Made by a program: the position numbers and the translations under genes
Notes under the pieces: generated by a model
The model's database searches: none
What the model was told of the DNA's origin: nothing
What the model saw: only the letters and a program-made list of their open reading frames with translations
NCBI RefSeq assembly: GCF_014646295.1
Contig: NZ_BMNE01000008.1
Location: 1-64,000 of the forward strand
DNA: 64,000 bases
Reading direction: 5' to 3'
DNA from: Nocardia rhizosphaerihabitans
GTDB taxonomy: Bacteria > Actinomycetota > Actinomycetes > Mycobacteriales > Mycobacteriaceae
Part shown: positions 41,660 through 50,710 of the stretch, one piece after another
How the letters are laid out: each line of letters begins with the position of its first letter
Position numbering within the stretch: the stretch's first letter is position 1

Positions 41660-42116
41660 CTACTACAGGGATCCGAATGCTCCGAAGGCCAACAGTCTGG
41701 TTCCAGGTGCTTCGGTTCTGGTCACGGACAGTGCGAGCCGAATCCTGATGCAGCGCAGGGGCGATTCGGGCAACTGGTCACTGCCGGGTGGCGTCATGGA
41801 GATCGGGGAAACTCTCGAACAGTGCGCGGTGCGCGAGACGAAGGAAGAGACCGGGCTCGACATCGAGATCACGGGGCTGTTGGGTATCTACACCGATCCG
41901 GACCACGTCATCGAGTATGGGGACGGTGAGGTACGGCAGGAGTTCGCCGTTACTTACCTCGGCCGGGTTGTGGGTGGCGAGGTCTCGGTGAGTAGCGAGT
42001 CGACTGAGGTGCGGTTTGTAGGTGTCGACGAGCTGGCAGATCTCCCGGTACACCCAACTGTTCGGTTGCGGGTCGCCCATTTCGAGGACGGCAGAGCAGC
42101 TCCCTACCTCGGATGA
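41643..42116 (+). CDS. NUDIX hydrolase
   Basis: A 157-aa enzyme with a full NUDIX box: GGVMEIGETLEQCAVRETKE followed by ETGLDIE (GX5EX7REUXEEXGU), near residues 49-71. It should hydrolyse a nucleoside diphosphate linked to some other group; the substrate cannot be read from sequence. The start overlaps the HTH gene by 17 bases, so the regulator likely controls or senses the NUDIX substrate or product. Length is normal. Confidence 0.85.
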   Translation: MSSRRDYYRDPNAPKANSLVPGASVLVTDSASRILMQRRGDSGNWSLPGGVMEIGETLEQCAVRETKEETGLDIEITGLLGIYTDPDHVIEYGDGEVRQEFAVTYLGRVVGGEVSVSSESTEVRFVGVDELADLPVHPTVRLRVAHFEDGRAAPYLG

Positions 42117-42295
42117 AATCATCGGGTCCTGTCGACGGTCAGATATGGCGGTGCGCAGCAACCCGTCGGTTCATTCCTCGGGTGGCCGCGTGTACAGCGC
42201 TCACCTGGGTCGGGGCCGGGCGCACATTGTCGAGGACGACTCCGAGCCCGAGGGCAGAACCCCGAATTGTCCGTCCGAGGACGGGACCGTGAAGG

Positions 42296-42820
42296 TCAGG
42301 CGGGCCGAAGGGTGCCCTGCCCGGTACCGATCAGTGGTGTGTCCGCGAGGATTTGGTCGGTCCCGGTGAAGTCGAACGCTCGATCATGCTTGCCGGACCA
42401 CGACGTTGATTGAACTGGCTGAGTTCCGTCGAGGAACAAGTAGTAGCCCTTCTGTGGTGCGTCGGAACTCGACCCTTCCGGTACGTTGTTCCAGCAAACA
42501 GAATCTGCGCCGGTCCGTCGGTTGAGCTCGTCGATCGTGATCCCCTGGGGCACTTCGACCACGCGGTCCCAGCCGTCCTTCCATCCGGCACTCGCGGCGA
42601 TGCTTCGCATCGTAGTGGTGCTACCGGTGCTGGCGGCAGAGTTGGCCTGGTCGGCGAACCGGCTGATCAAACCGAGTGGCTCGGCGGTTCCGAAGCGGAA
42701 CTTGGTCGCGCACGTTGAGCTCTGAGCGCTGCTATCGGACGATTCGATCGCCGCGCAACCGGTACCCAATACGGCCGTGGCAGTGACGATTACCGAAGTT
42801 GCGATGGCGCTTCTGATCAC
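42296..42820 (-). CDS. Lipoprotein, candidate immunity protein for the DUF6973-like toxin
   Basis: A 174-aa protein with a signal peptide and lipobox (TAVLGTGCAAIES, Cys near residue 22). The mature part has Trp- and Gly-rich stretches (SAGWKDGWDRVVEVPQGI, KGYYLFLDGTQPVQSTSW). The GTG start lies 5 bases after the stop of the toxin gene, so it is the last gene of that cassette. A surface lipoprotein directly after a secreted toxin suggests immunity at the cell envelope. No family recognised. Confidence 0.65.
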   Translation of the reverse strand: MIRSAIATSVIVTATAVLGTGCAAIESSDSSAQSSTCATKFRFGTAEPLGLISRFADQANSAASTGSTTTMRSIAASAGWKDGWDRVVEVPQGITIDELNRRTGADSVCWNNVPEGSSSDAPQKGYYLFLDGTQPVQSTSWSGKHDRAFDFTGTDQILADTPLIGTGQGTLRPA

Positions 42821-42827
42821 GATGCGA

Positions 42828-44045
42828 CTACTTTCCGGGTAGTGGGAGTCCGACGCCGGGAAGTTGTCCGGTTCGGCCCTGGTCAATATTGCTGTTCGCA
42901 AGCTTCGGTGCGTGTTCGGCGCCAGTGGAGTCTTTGGTTTCGACGACAACCAGTGAGCCGTTGTTGATCTCGGCTTGGATAATTTGCTGAAGCTCTGCCG
43001 GACTGGCGTCGGGATTCGCAAGTCCGATCTCACGGCCTCTCGAGTTATTGTAGAGATCCATTGCTTCGCGCTGCGCGATGTTTCCGCCGGACTTCTCGTG
43101 GGCGGTTGTCATCTCCGTGGTCCACTCCTCGCCGAATCTCTGTGTCATAAGAGCATTCCAGTAGGCGTGTCTAAACGCATCGCCTTGGCCCTCGTATTGG
43201 GAATCGGGGTAGAGTTGTTCGGCCGTCTTCTCGGCATCCTCGGTGATGTTCTTGTAGTCCCAAACCGCGCGAGGCCCATCGACACTAATTAGCAAATCGT
43301 TCATTGCGGCGATCTCCTCTTCTGTCATCATCGATGGGTTGAAGTCCGGAAACTTTGTGCGGATCAAGGCAAGTTCCGCGCCTGTCGGCCACAACCTGGA
43401 CCCGGAATCGGTATTATCTACCTGGTAGTCACGTAGGATGGCGTCCAGTTTTGGGTCACCTGTCTCAAGTGACCTTGCCATCGCTTCCTTGACCGAGTTG
43501 GGGAGCTGCTCGAGAAACGATGCTACCTGTTGGGCTCCCTCGCGGTCTGCGCGTTCTATTGCCTGGAGGGCATTGGTTATCGTGCTACTGAGGCTATTGG
43601 TCTCAATTTCCTTTGCGGCGATCGCTGGGACGCCGGCAGGCCAGTAGTCCTTGGCCGTCTCGGCATTCGATTTCCGTGATCGGACTGTGCCGTTGTCTTG
43701 TACGAAAAGGTCCCAGCGAGACTCTTCCGCGCTGGTGATTCCAGACTTTATTGCTGAAATGTTCGTCTTGATATCCTCGACGAGCGATGAGGTTTTCGTG
43801 GTGATCTGGGTCAGCACACCGGCCGTCGCCACAATTTGTCCTTGGTCGGTTTTTGCGCGCGTTCGAGCGGCCTCGCCGGCCTCGCCTTTGTAGTAGTCGA
43901 CGGAGCGGGCCACCTTGTTCTCGAATGAATTTGCTTCTGACTCCAGAATCGTGGAGCACTGCGTCATCTGAACGACAGCCTGCTCCAGATGGGTCATTTG
44001 CCACTCGATCACCTGGGGAACGGTAAGCGGTGTCACGCCGGGCAT
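42828..44045 (-). CDS. T7SS polymorphic toxin with DUF6973-like C-terminal domain
   Basis: A 405-aa protein. Residues 1-110 are a helical WXG100/LXG-like leader (VIEWQMTHLEQAVVQMTQCS, VARSVDYYKGEAGEAART). Residues about 110-230 are a linker. Residues about 235-350 carry GQGDAFRHAYWNALMTQRFG, TTAHEKSG and REAMDLYNNSRGREIG, with His and Glu residues spaced as in DUF6973-like toxin domains, whose activity is not established as far as I know. Its ATG overlaps the stop of the EspC-like gene upstream. DNA here is AT-richer than the defence blocks, a sign of transfer. Confidence 0.75.
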   Translation of the reverse strand: MPGVTPLTVPQVIEWQMTHLEQAVVQMTQCSTILESEANSFENKVARSVDYYKGEAGEAARTRAKTDQGQIVATAGVLTQITTKTSSLVEDIKTNISAIKSGITSAEESRWDLFVQDNGTVRSRKSNAETAKDYWPAGVPAIAAKEIETNSLSSTITNALQAIERADREGAQQVASFLEQLPNSVKEAMARSLETGDPKLDAILRDYQVDNTDSGSRLWPTGAELALIRTKFPDFNPSMMTEEEIAAMNDLLISVDGPRAVWDYKNITEDAEKTAEQLYPDSQYEGQGDAFRHAYWNALMTQRFGEEWTTEMTTAHEKSGGNIAQREAMDLYNNSRGREIGLANPDASPAELQQIIQAEINNGSLVVVETKDSTGAEHAPKLANSNIDQGRTGQLPGVGLPLPGK

Positions 44046-44350
44046 TACCGTTGCCCCCCTGCCTCGCTGATAGCAGCCCCGATCGCTTTGTCGAGCTCCT
44101 CCTGTACGGTGGCAATATAGTCGGTATCCGTGCAGAAGTTGCGCACCATCGTCGCGTGGTATTTGGTCACCAGATCGAGAGCCTCTAGCGACTCTTCCAG
44201 CTTTACGGCCAGGTCGGAGCTATCCATGTACCGGCGGGCATTTGCGCGCTGTTCACTAACAATAGGAGTGATTGCTTCAATGGCATCCGCATTGCGGCGA
44301 ACATCATTTGCCATCTCCCGCAACCTGGCGGGGTTGATATCCAGGGACAT
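44045..44350 (-). CDS. EspC-like small T7SS-associated protein
   Basis: A 101-aa two-helix protein (INPARLREMANDVRRNADAI, then LAVKLEESLEALDLVTKYHA), of the DUF2580/EspC or WXG-related type, lacking a WxG turn. The stop shares bases with the toxin ATG at 44045. Likely the secretion partner of the toxin leader. Confidence 0.68.
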   Translation of the reverse strand: MSLDINPARLREMANDVRRNADAIEAITPIVSEQRANARRYMDSSDLAVKLEESLEALDLVTKYHATMVRNFCTDTDYIATVQEELDKAIGAAISEAGGQR

Positions 44351-44353
44351 TGA

Positions 44354-44704
44354 CTATCGCCTCAGATGCGAGGGTACGTAGGAGAACCCGCCATTTTCAT
44401 CGAGTGGTGCGATCGATGGCGCTGCAGGGGAGGTGTGCGCGGTGTTGGACGGCTTAGGTAGCGACTCGAAGAGAGCAACGACCTTGGTCTCAACATCATT
44501 CATTGCGGCTCGGTGACGGTCCGCGATATTGCGCGACAATTGATCGGGACCTCTATCCATCGCGTAATCCGCAATGTATAGATAGGTGATCCGGCCAGTC
44601 GGATCGGTCTCGATGATGACGCTGCCATCTGCAGCTCGCGATGACCCGCGTAAGTCGGCGAGCTGCCTGTTGATCTCGTCTATCTCATCTGAACTGGGCT
44701 TCAC
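44354..44704 (-). CDS. YbaB/EbfC-family (EspL-like) protein
   Basis: A 116-aa protein with the YbaB/EbfC pattern: an N-terminal helix (SSDEIDEINRQLADLRG), two strands (GSVIIETDPTGRITYLYIAD), and a following helix (RNIADRHRAAMNDVETKVVAL). In mycobacteria, EspL-like members of this fold accompany ESX substrates and stabilise them in the cytosol. The GTG at 44704 follows a GGCGGGGG ribosome site. It heads the four-gene toxin cassette, three bases before the EspC-like gene. Confidence 0.72.
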   Translation of the reverse strand: MKPSSDEIDEINRQLADLRGSSRAADGSVIIETDPTGRITYLYIADYAMDRGPDQLSRNIADRHRAAMNDVETKVVALFESLPKPSNTAHTSPAAPSIAPLDENGGFSYVPSHLRR

Positions 44705-44927
44705 ATCCCCCGCCTTTCGGACCCGACTCGCGCGTTCGGCGGACAGCGTACCGCAGAGTCGATGGCATGCAGCATGGTCGATAGACCGCCGGCGGCCCCG
44801 TTTCGAGCCGAGGCAGCGGGGCGGGAGCCGGTCATGCAGGTCATCTGGCCGGTGAGCTGGCGTCAGTGTCGGTCGACACCGCGGCGCCAGCTGCGCCGGT
44901 CGACTGGCAAGCGTGTGAACGCTCGCT

Positions 44928-45395
44928 TCAGCTGAGGAGCTTCGACTTCTGCGCTTCGAACTCCGCAGGTGTGAGTACGCCGGCATCTCTGAGCTGTGCG
45001 AGCTTCAGCAGTTCGTCGGCGATCGAGCTTGTTGCAGTGGGCTGCATAGTCTGAGGTGTCGCCGCGGGCGCCTGTGAACTCATGCCGCTGCCGAAGTCTT
45101 GGTGTGCGTGGAACCAGTCCTCGATCTTCTGGGCGGTGCCGTGGTTGATCGCGACTTCGGCAAGCGTGGTCCCGGATCCCTGCACAGAAAGTACCTGTTG
45201 GAGGGCAGTCGCCTTGAGTCGCTTCTTGTCATCGCGAGTTGCCTTGCGTACTGAGAAGCCCACGACGTCTCGCACGCGAACTCTGAACGCGGGCAGGAGC
45301 TTTCCAGTCGCTCGGTACTCGACACTCCCATCTGGGTACTCGATCAAGCTTCCGTGACCGAAGCCGAGGCCATGTGAGATCGGACCGCCTGGCAT
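44928..45395 (-). CDS. SHOCT-domain protein with PH-like N-terminal part
   Basis: A 155-aa protein. The C-terminal 32 residues (SIADELLKLAQLRDAGVL, then TPAEFEAQKSKLL) are a classic SHOCT oligomerisation domain. The N-terminal 90 residues (GSLIEYPDGSVEYRATGKLL, IPRI-like FRVRVRDVVGFSVRKA) look like a DUF4429/PH-like beta domain. Cytosolic. The ATG at 45395 is the first in frame. Linked on the same strand with the DUF4352-like gene upstream; role unknown. Confidence 0.75.
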   Translation of the reverse strand: MPGGPISHGLGFGHGSLIEYPDGSVEYRATGKLLPAFRVRVRDVVGFSVRKATRDDKKRLKATALQQVLSVQGSGTTLAEVAINHGTAQKIEDWFHAHQDFGSGMSSQAPAATPQTMQPTATSSIADELLKLAQLRDAGVLTPAEFEAQKSKLLS

Positions 45396-45454
45396 TGTAA
45401 ATCGACCTTCCTTCGCTAGTTGAAGAAGAACTCATACGGGCATGGCGGCTTTCC

Positions 45455-45997
45455 CTATTTTGGCTCGAGTTTGACGCGGGTCCCCGAACCAAAGAATCCG
45501 CCCTTGAACTCGATCGCTTTGGGCACCGTTCCCTTAGGGACGTCGAATGCTATCGACTCATCTTCGGAGAAGCCGGGATTCAAGCTTGTATGTCCTGATG
45601 AAATAGGTTCGAACTCTCGGCCTTTACTGTCTATAAGGAGCTGGTTTCCGAGCGTGTACTCCTGAGGCTCATTCGAGACGTTGGTGGCGGTGAACTTTAA
45701 TACTATGAACTCACCTTGGGCAGTATCTGGGAAAACTCCATCGTGAGTCTTGGTAGCCCCCTGCTCCCAGTTCTGGATTTCGAATTTGATCCCGTCATCC
45801 CGGACCGCTGAGCCTGCCGATGCCGCTTTGGGATCGCCTATGGAGTCGAGTATGGATCCGATACCGACTATCGCGACCGCAACGATAATGAGAACGACTA
45901 CCCATTTCGGCACGCCCTTTTTGCCGGGCGCTCCAGTACGAGGCTGGTAGTTCGGGTAGCCGTATGGAGGCGGGTTTCCCGGCGGTGGGTAGTTCAT
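45455..45997 (-). CDS. Membrane-anchored DUF4352-type protein
   Basis: A 180-aa protein: a Pro/Tyr/Gly-rich cytosolic head (residues 1-25), one membrane segment (about 32-52, VPKWVVVLIIVAVAIVGIGS), then an external immunoglobulin-like DUF4352 domain (FEIQNWEQGATK, FIVLKFTATNVSNEPQEYTL, SKGREFEP, FDVPKGTVPKAIEFKGG). DUF4352 domains occur in telokin-like secreted or lipoproteins of unknown ligand. It has no Cys lipobox. Same strand as the SHOCT gene, about 60 bases apart. Confidence 0.78.
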   Translation of the reverse strand: MNYPPPGNPPPYGYPNYQPRTGAPGKKGVPKWVVVLIIVAVAIVGIGSILDSIGDPKAASAGSAVRDDGIKFEIQNWEQGATKTHDGVFPDTAQGEFIVLKFTATNVSNEPQEYTLGNQLLIDSKGREFEPISSGHTSLNPGFSEDESIAFDVPKGTVPKAIEFKGGFFGSGTRVKLEPK

Positions 45998-46103
45998 CGT
46001 CTAGTGTTCTTTCATTCCGTTTGCGCACTTAGGGGGCCGTAGCCGATGAGGCTTCGCTGTTACGGTTGCCAAAGGGGTGATCGCATGATTGATGGAGGTG
46101 GCG

Positions 46104-49100
46104 TCATGCGGTCTGGCTGGGCGTTAAGGTATCGTGTCCCTCGGCGAGGTGGGAGAAGTGTTCGTGGGCGAGGAGCATGTCTCGTTCGCGGTCGACACCG
46201 GTGAAGGGTTCGACGTATGTGATTCCTTCGACTGTGAGGTCGGATGCGGCGATGGAGCCCTTCTTGCGGTATTCGGAGGCGAGCTTGGCGGAGAGTTGGC
46301 GGCCGTTGGCGTCGTAAAGGGCTTCGCGTTCGTATTTTTGGAGGACGGGGAATTGGGTGCGGTAGATAGTTAGGAGTTCTTCGGCGGTGATGTTGAGCAT
46401 TACGGCGACGACGGCGTCGATTTCGATGAGGGCTTGGCGGCGGTCGGCATCGGTGCGGAGGGGGGAGTGCCGGGTCCAGTCGGGTTCTACCGCGCCGATG
46501 TCTGATGTCGTGCCGTGACCGATGCGAAGGCCGGGGACCCAGTGATCCTTTTTCCAATCGGCGTCGTACAGCTCAGACCAGAGCGAACTGAACGCGGAGA
46601 CCAAGGAGTTGAGCCTCAACGTACGCAGGATCAGAGCGGGTTCGAGAACATGGCCGCGGATGTGGGGGAGCCTGCGCATCAAACCGTGTTTTAGTTCGCT
46701 TGCGCCGCTTGCCTTGATGAGGAAGTCGGCTGGGATCGATGACCAGATTCCGGAGGCAACCGCCAGGTCGGCCGGTGACGGCAGCTTGGCTGTCAACACA
46801 GTCCCAACGAATGCTGGCCCAGGTGGGACGATGGCTGAATGAAGAGTACGGACAGTTGCGGAGTCGGCCATCCGGCGCCAAGCCAGGCGGAAGTAGGCCG
46901 AGCTTGGGTGGCTGCCCCAGCTCGGGTATGCGGACTGGTATTCAGGGAGCGGGCGGGCAACCTGGTAGTTGGTTCTCGGGATGAAAGTCTCCGGGATCGT
47001 CTCAAGGTCGATCGCCGAGTAGTCGAGGTTGTTGCGCATCGTCGGGTTACCCTGCTGGTAGATCGGGGTGGCGACGGTTAGGTGTGGTCCTTGGAGGATC
47101 GTCTCTTCCCAAGTCTCCGGGACATCTGAGCGGGACTCGAAGAAACCGAGCTTGCGGTCGCGGTCTTCTTCCCAGCCACGGGTCCAAAGGAACTCCACCT
47201 CGCCAAGGCGGGGAGCGGCGGCGATCTTGTCGAGCACCGCGGCGCTGGCCCTGTTCACTGGGTAGAGGAGACGAGCCTCGGAGATTGGAGTGCCAGGCTC
47301 ATCGATCAACTTAGCCCAGGTTGCCAGCGTGGCGGCTGTGACTGAAACAAGACGCTGGGCGTGTGGTCTCAAATCCCAACGTCCACGCTCATCCTTGATT
47401 CCCGGCGTCGGTCCAGTTCCATCGTGGCGGATCGATCGATTCACGGTTTCTGGATGGTACATCGACGATGCGCTCAAGAAGTCGACGTCGGAATCCGGCC
47501 CGTAGATGTGCACACCGAAGAAGATGTGATGGTCAATCTCGAAAAGCTTGAGCTCATTTCTAAAGTGCCAGTGACGCCGTAGGCGCCGATACGTGTCATG
47601 CCGAAGGCGCTTTGCGCGCAGTTCTGTGAAGTGACTCTCCGGGTGTATCAGGGCAACTACTCCCGAACGCGCTGCGGATCGCCATGTTCGTTCCATGAAG
47701 CAGCGATAGAGGTCCGGCTGTAATCCGGCAAGCGCGGGTCGATCGACACTGGAAGCGAGGTTTGCGCTCTGCGCAGCTTGGACGGCGCGTTCATCGAGCA
47801 GCACCGTGCGGATCGCGGGAGATTCCATGGCAGTCTGCGCTTTGGAACGCTTGTCCGGCTCAGATGGCCTGTGCGCCAATCGCCACCACGGATCGAACTC
47901 GGCCAACACTCCAGACTCGTCCCAGTCGGGACGAACCCACGGCGGATTACCGATCTGCAGATCGAACCCGTGCTGGGCGAAGACTGGTGCGAAATCCAGC
48001 TCCCAATGGTGGAAGCCCTGTGCTTGGGATACCCGAGAAGCGACCGCTAGCCACGGGAATTCAGCCATGGCGGCGGAGATTAGTTTGGTTTGGGTGAAGA
48101 CTCGGTCATTGTCTTCGGCGGCGTCGAGCTCAGACCAGTCCAGGTCGGAGGCGAAGCTGGTTTGGCCGTACTTCTCGTACTTGCCTGCCTTTGGGGTGGT
48201 GCCGAGGATCGCTTCGAGGCCGCCGATCCACTGGTCCCAATCGGGTGGGGTGATGTCGCCGGTCACCGGCCAGGACCAGAGGGCGCACCAGGCGTCCATG
48301 ATGCGGCGCAAGCGCTGGTAGGAGCCGTTCTGATCGTTCAGGACTGCTTCGATTTGTTCGCGGGTGACGGCGGGAACGTGGTTGATGGGGGCGCAGCGCC
48401 ACAAGTGGAGGTCGCGGCGGATTTCGGATTCGGCGATGGTGAGGCGGCGGAGGGCGAAGCCCCAGAGGGTTTCTACGCGTTGGGCGAGTGATTCCAGGCG
48501 TTTGACCATCGGCTTGGTGGGGGATTTGCGGATGTCGTTGCGCCAGAGGCGGAGTTGTTCGCGCTGGTCAGGGGCGTAGGTTTTGGCTTCGGCGGTGTCG
48601 ACAACGGCGCCCCAGCCTTCGGCGGGGAGGAGGAAGTGGTGGATGCCAGTGCCGATGTCGGTGCCGAGGGGGACGTCCTTGGGGACGGACTTGAGCCAGG
48701 CCTTTTTGGCAAGTTCATTGGGTGTGTACACCGCGCGGCGGGCACCGATCAACGAGTTGCCACGGCGCAGGTGCAGGCCGAACCACGGTGCTTGCAGTCC
48801 CGCGACCATGGTGTCGAGCCACAGTGAGATCTCCGCCAGTTCGACAGCAGTGGCATTGAGGTCGACGCCATAGACCTGGTGCAGGGCGATGTGGGCCTTC
48901 ACCTTTTGGAGTTCGAAGGTGTATTGGTCGGCGTCGATCAGTTCGCCCAGGTCCTCCTGCTTGCGCTTGAGGTATTCGGCGGCTAGTTGGCGGACGGCCT
49001 CGATGGCGAAGGCGCCGGAGCCCAGGGCTGGCTCGCAGATGGTGAGCTCGAGGATCTCGGCGGGGGTGGTGCGGTGGCCGTCTTGGTCGAGGAGTTCTTC

Positions 49101-50708
49101 GAGAGCCTGTGAGACGACGAATTTCGTGAGGACTTCGGGGGTGTAGTACGAGGCGGACTGTTGGCGTTCGCGGCCGGCAAGGCGGAAGACGAATGTGCCC
49201 TTGGCATGGAGGACGGGCTTCTTTTCGCCGGTGATGGGGTCTTCTACGCGGACGAAGTCGGTTTCGGACAGGTGGTCGGCGCGGTTGACTGGGACCACCC
49301 AGGAGCCCTTTTCGGGGTTGCCGTCCTTGGCCACCTCGTAGAGATCTTCTTCGGCGAAGAAACCGGTGTAGGACATCAGGCCCTCGTAGACCGCGCCGAG
49401 CTGGTTGATGCCGAGTTCGGCGTAGCTGATGAAGCCTCGGTCGGCGCCCTTGCGGGACTTGGATTCCTTGGTGAGCAGGAGGTGGGCGAGGACCTGTTGG
49501 GTGGCCTCGTTGCCGAGGCCTACCTCGTCGATCAAGGCAGTTGCCTTGGGAGAGAACAGGTCTGCGCGCAGTGGGTTGAACTCGAGGCCCGGTGCTGGAT
49601 CGTCGGTTACGTTTTCGCGGACGGCTGGCTTGTGTCCCTGGTCGACCAGGTCGAAGAGGCGCTTCAGTGACTCGTACAGGTGGGTGCCGGTGCGGGCGTG
49701 GTTGGAAACGAGTTCGGTGAGGGTGAGTTCGCGGAGGCGGTCGAGGCCGTAGCCCTCTTCGTATTCAGCTGCACCGGTCGGAAGGACCTGCATCTCAGGG
49801 GAGGCTTCGGCGTACAGCAGGAACAGGATTCGGTACAGGAAGCGCAGCGAATGCTTGGCCAGTTCGTTGCCATCGATGCCGTCCATCGTCATGTCGCGGG
49901 CGCGGCGGCGGCGCACCACTTCGTTGGCGATGATTTCGATGGAGAGGCGGATGCCCTCGCGGAGGTCCTTGGAGACGCCCACGGTGTGTTTCACGGAGTC
50001 TTCGAGGACGCCGGTCCACCAGATGTTGCCGTCGGCGTCAGGGCGCAACGACTGGTGGCCGAAGATGGCGGCGGCGCGATCGATTTCGCCGCCGCGGGCA
50101 TCGTGGCGGCGTTCGGCTACGACGAGGAGGTCCAGGGCGAGGTAGCGGCCTTCGGCCCAGCGTTCGGCTTCGGTGAGCAGGAGCCAGCGGCCGGCTTGGA
50201 CTACGACGAAGGTTGGTGGGGTGTCGGAGCGGTAGGCGGCCGAGACTACTTTGGATGCTGATTCGAGGGGTTTGTTGTCCTCGATCGCGGGGGTGATCAG
50301 GGTGCCTTCGCCGAGGAAGTCTTCGATGGACTCGACCGGGTTTGCCTGGAGGAAAAGCACATTCGGGGTGTCGACGAGCTGGGCGTCGGAGATGACCAGC
50401 TCGGAGCCTGCGCGTTCGGCGGTGAAGGGGGTCAGTTCGCCCTGGAAGCCGAAAGCCTCGCGGACCATAGCGTGTGCTTTGGGTGCGGCTTCTGGGTTTT
50501 CGGCGAGGGAACCCAAGATGGTGTGCAGGTCGCCGGCGGCCGACAGGAGACTGCTGCGAACCGTCTTGCGACCTTCCTTGGCTTCGGCGTCCCAGGCCTT
50601 GCGCAGTTCCATGACCTTGCCGTGGAACGACTCCTTCACCGAATCGGTGGTGAAGTAGTGTTCGCTGATCCAGTCCTCGCCGACGACGATGGAATCGAAA
50701 GAGGCCAT
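46104..50708 (-). CDS. drmMI: DISARM-type DrmMI / PglX-like N6-adenine methyltransferase
   Basis: A 1534-aa protein. An N-terminal nuclease-like or structural part (1-500) contains FLGEGTLITPAIEDNKPLES. The Eco57I/PglX-type methylase follows: motif I ICEPALGSGAFAIEA near residue 556, motif IV IGNPPWVRPDWD near 921, and YGVDLNATAVELAEISLWL between. The rest carries recognition-type regions (HPESHFTELRAKRLRHD). Size and order fit DrmMI of class 1 DISARM, or PglX of BREX, better than a simple type IIG enzyme. ATG at 50708 follows the DrmD stop by two bases, so the two are one operon. DrmA, DrmB and DrmC genes do not follow; the next genes are T7SS-linked. DISARM identity is likely, not proven. 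Confidence 0.8.
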   Translation of the reverse strand: MASFDSIVVGEDWISEHYFTTDSVKESFHGKVMELRKAWDAEAKEGRKTVRSSLLSAAGDLHTILGSLAENPEAAPKAHAMVREAFGFQGELTPFTAERAGSELVISDAQLVDTPNVLFLQANPVESIEDFLGEGTLITPAIEDNKPLESASKVVSAAYRSDTPPTFVVVQAGRWLLLTEAERWAEGRYLALDLLVVAERRHDARGGEIDRAAAIFGHQSLRPDADGNIWWTGVLEDSVKHTVGVSKDLREGIRLSIEIIANEVVRRRRARDMTMDGIDGNELAKHSLRFLYRILFLLYAEASPEMQVLPTGAAEYEEGYGLDRLRELTLTELVSNHARTGTHLYESLKRLFDLVDQGHKPAVRENVTDDPAPGLEFNPLRADLFSPKATALIDEVGLGNEATQQVLAHLLLTKESKSRKGADRGFISYAELGINQLGAVYEGLMSYTGFFAEEDLYEVAKDGNPEKGSWVVPVNRADHLSETDFVRVEDPITGEKKPVLHAKGTFVFRLAGRERQQSASYYTPEVLTKFVVSQALEELLDQDGHRTTPAEILELTICEPALGSGAFAIEAVRQLAAEYLKRKQEDLGELIDADQYTFELQKVKAHIALHQVYGVDLNATAVELAEISLWLDTMVAGLQAPWFGLHLRRGNSLIGARRAVYTPNELAKKAWLKSVPKDVPLGTDIGTGIHHFLLPAEGWGAVVDTAEAKTYAPDQREQLRLWRNDIRKSPTKPMVKRLESLAQRVETLWGFALRRLTIAESEIRRDLHLWRCAPINHVPAVTREQIEAVLNDQNGSYQRLRRIMDAWCALWSWPVTGDITPPDWDQWIGGLEAILGTTPKAGKYEKYGQTSFASDLDWSELDAAEDNDRVFTQTKLISAAMAEFPWLAVASRVSQAQGFHHWELDFAPVFAQHGFDLQIGNPPWVRPDWDESGVLAEFDPWWRLAHRPSEPDKRSKAQTAMESPAIRTVLLDERAVQAAQSANLASSVDRPALAGLQPDLYRCFMERTWRSAARSGVVALIHPESHFTELRAKRLRHDTYRRLRRHWHFRNELKLFEIDHHIFFGVHIYGPDSDVDFLSASSMYHPETVNRSIRHDGTGPTPGIKDERGRWDLRPHAQRLVSVTAATLATWAKLIDEPGTPISEARLLYPVNRASAAVLDKIAAAPRLGEVEFLWTRGWEEDRDRKLGFFESRSDVPETWEETILQGPHLTVATPIYQQGNPTMRNNLDYSAIDLETIPETFIPRTNYQVARPLPEYQSAYPSWGSHPSSAYFRLAWRRMADSATVRTLHSAIVPPGPAFVGTVLTAKLPSPADLAVASGIWSSIPADFLIKASGASELKHGLMRRLPHIRGHVLEPALILRTLRLNSLVSAFSSLWSELYDADWKKDHWVPGLRIGHGTTSDIGAVEPDWTRHSPLRTDADRRQALIEIDAVVAVMLNITAEELLTIYRTQFPVLQKYEREALYDANGRQLSAKLASEYRKKGSIAASDLTVEGITYVEPFTGVDRERDMLLAHEHFSHLAEGHDTLTPSQTA

Positions 50709-50710
50709 GA

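Noticed and set aside
42117..42295. Hairpin near 42265-42285 between the NUDIX and lipoprotein genes as a bidirectional terminator
   Set aside because: The stem is short and imperfect and has no T run on either side.
33238..44704. A complete ESX secretion locus
   Set aside because: Only substrates and helpers are present; no EccB, EccC, EccD, EccE or mycosin genes are visible.
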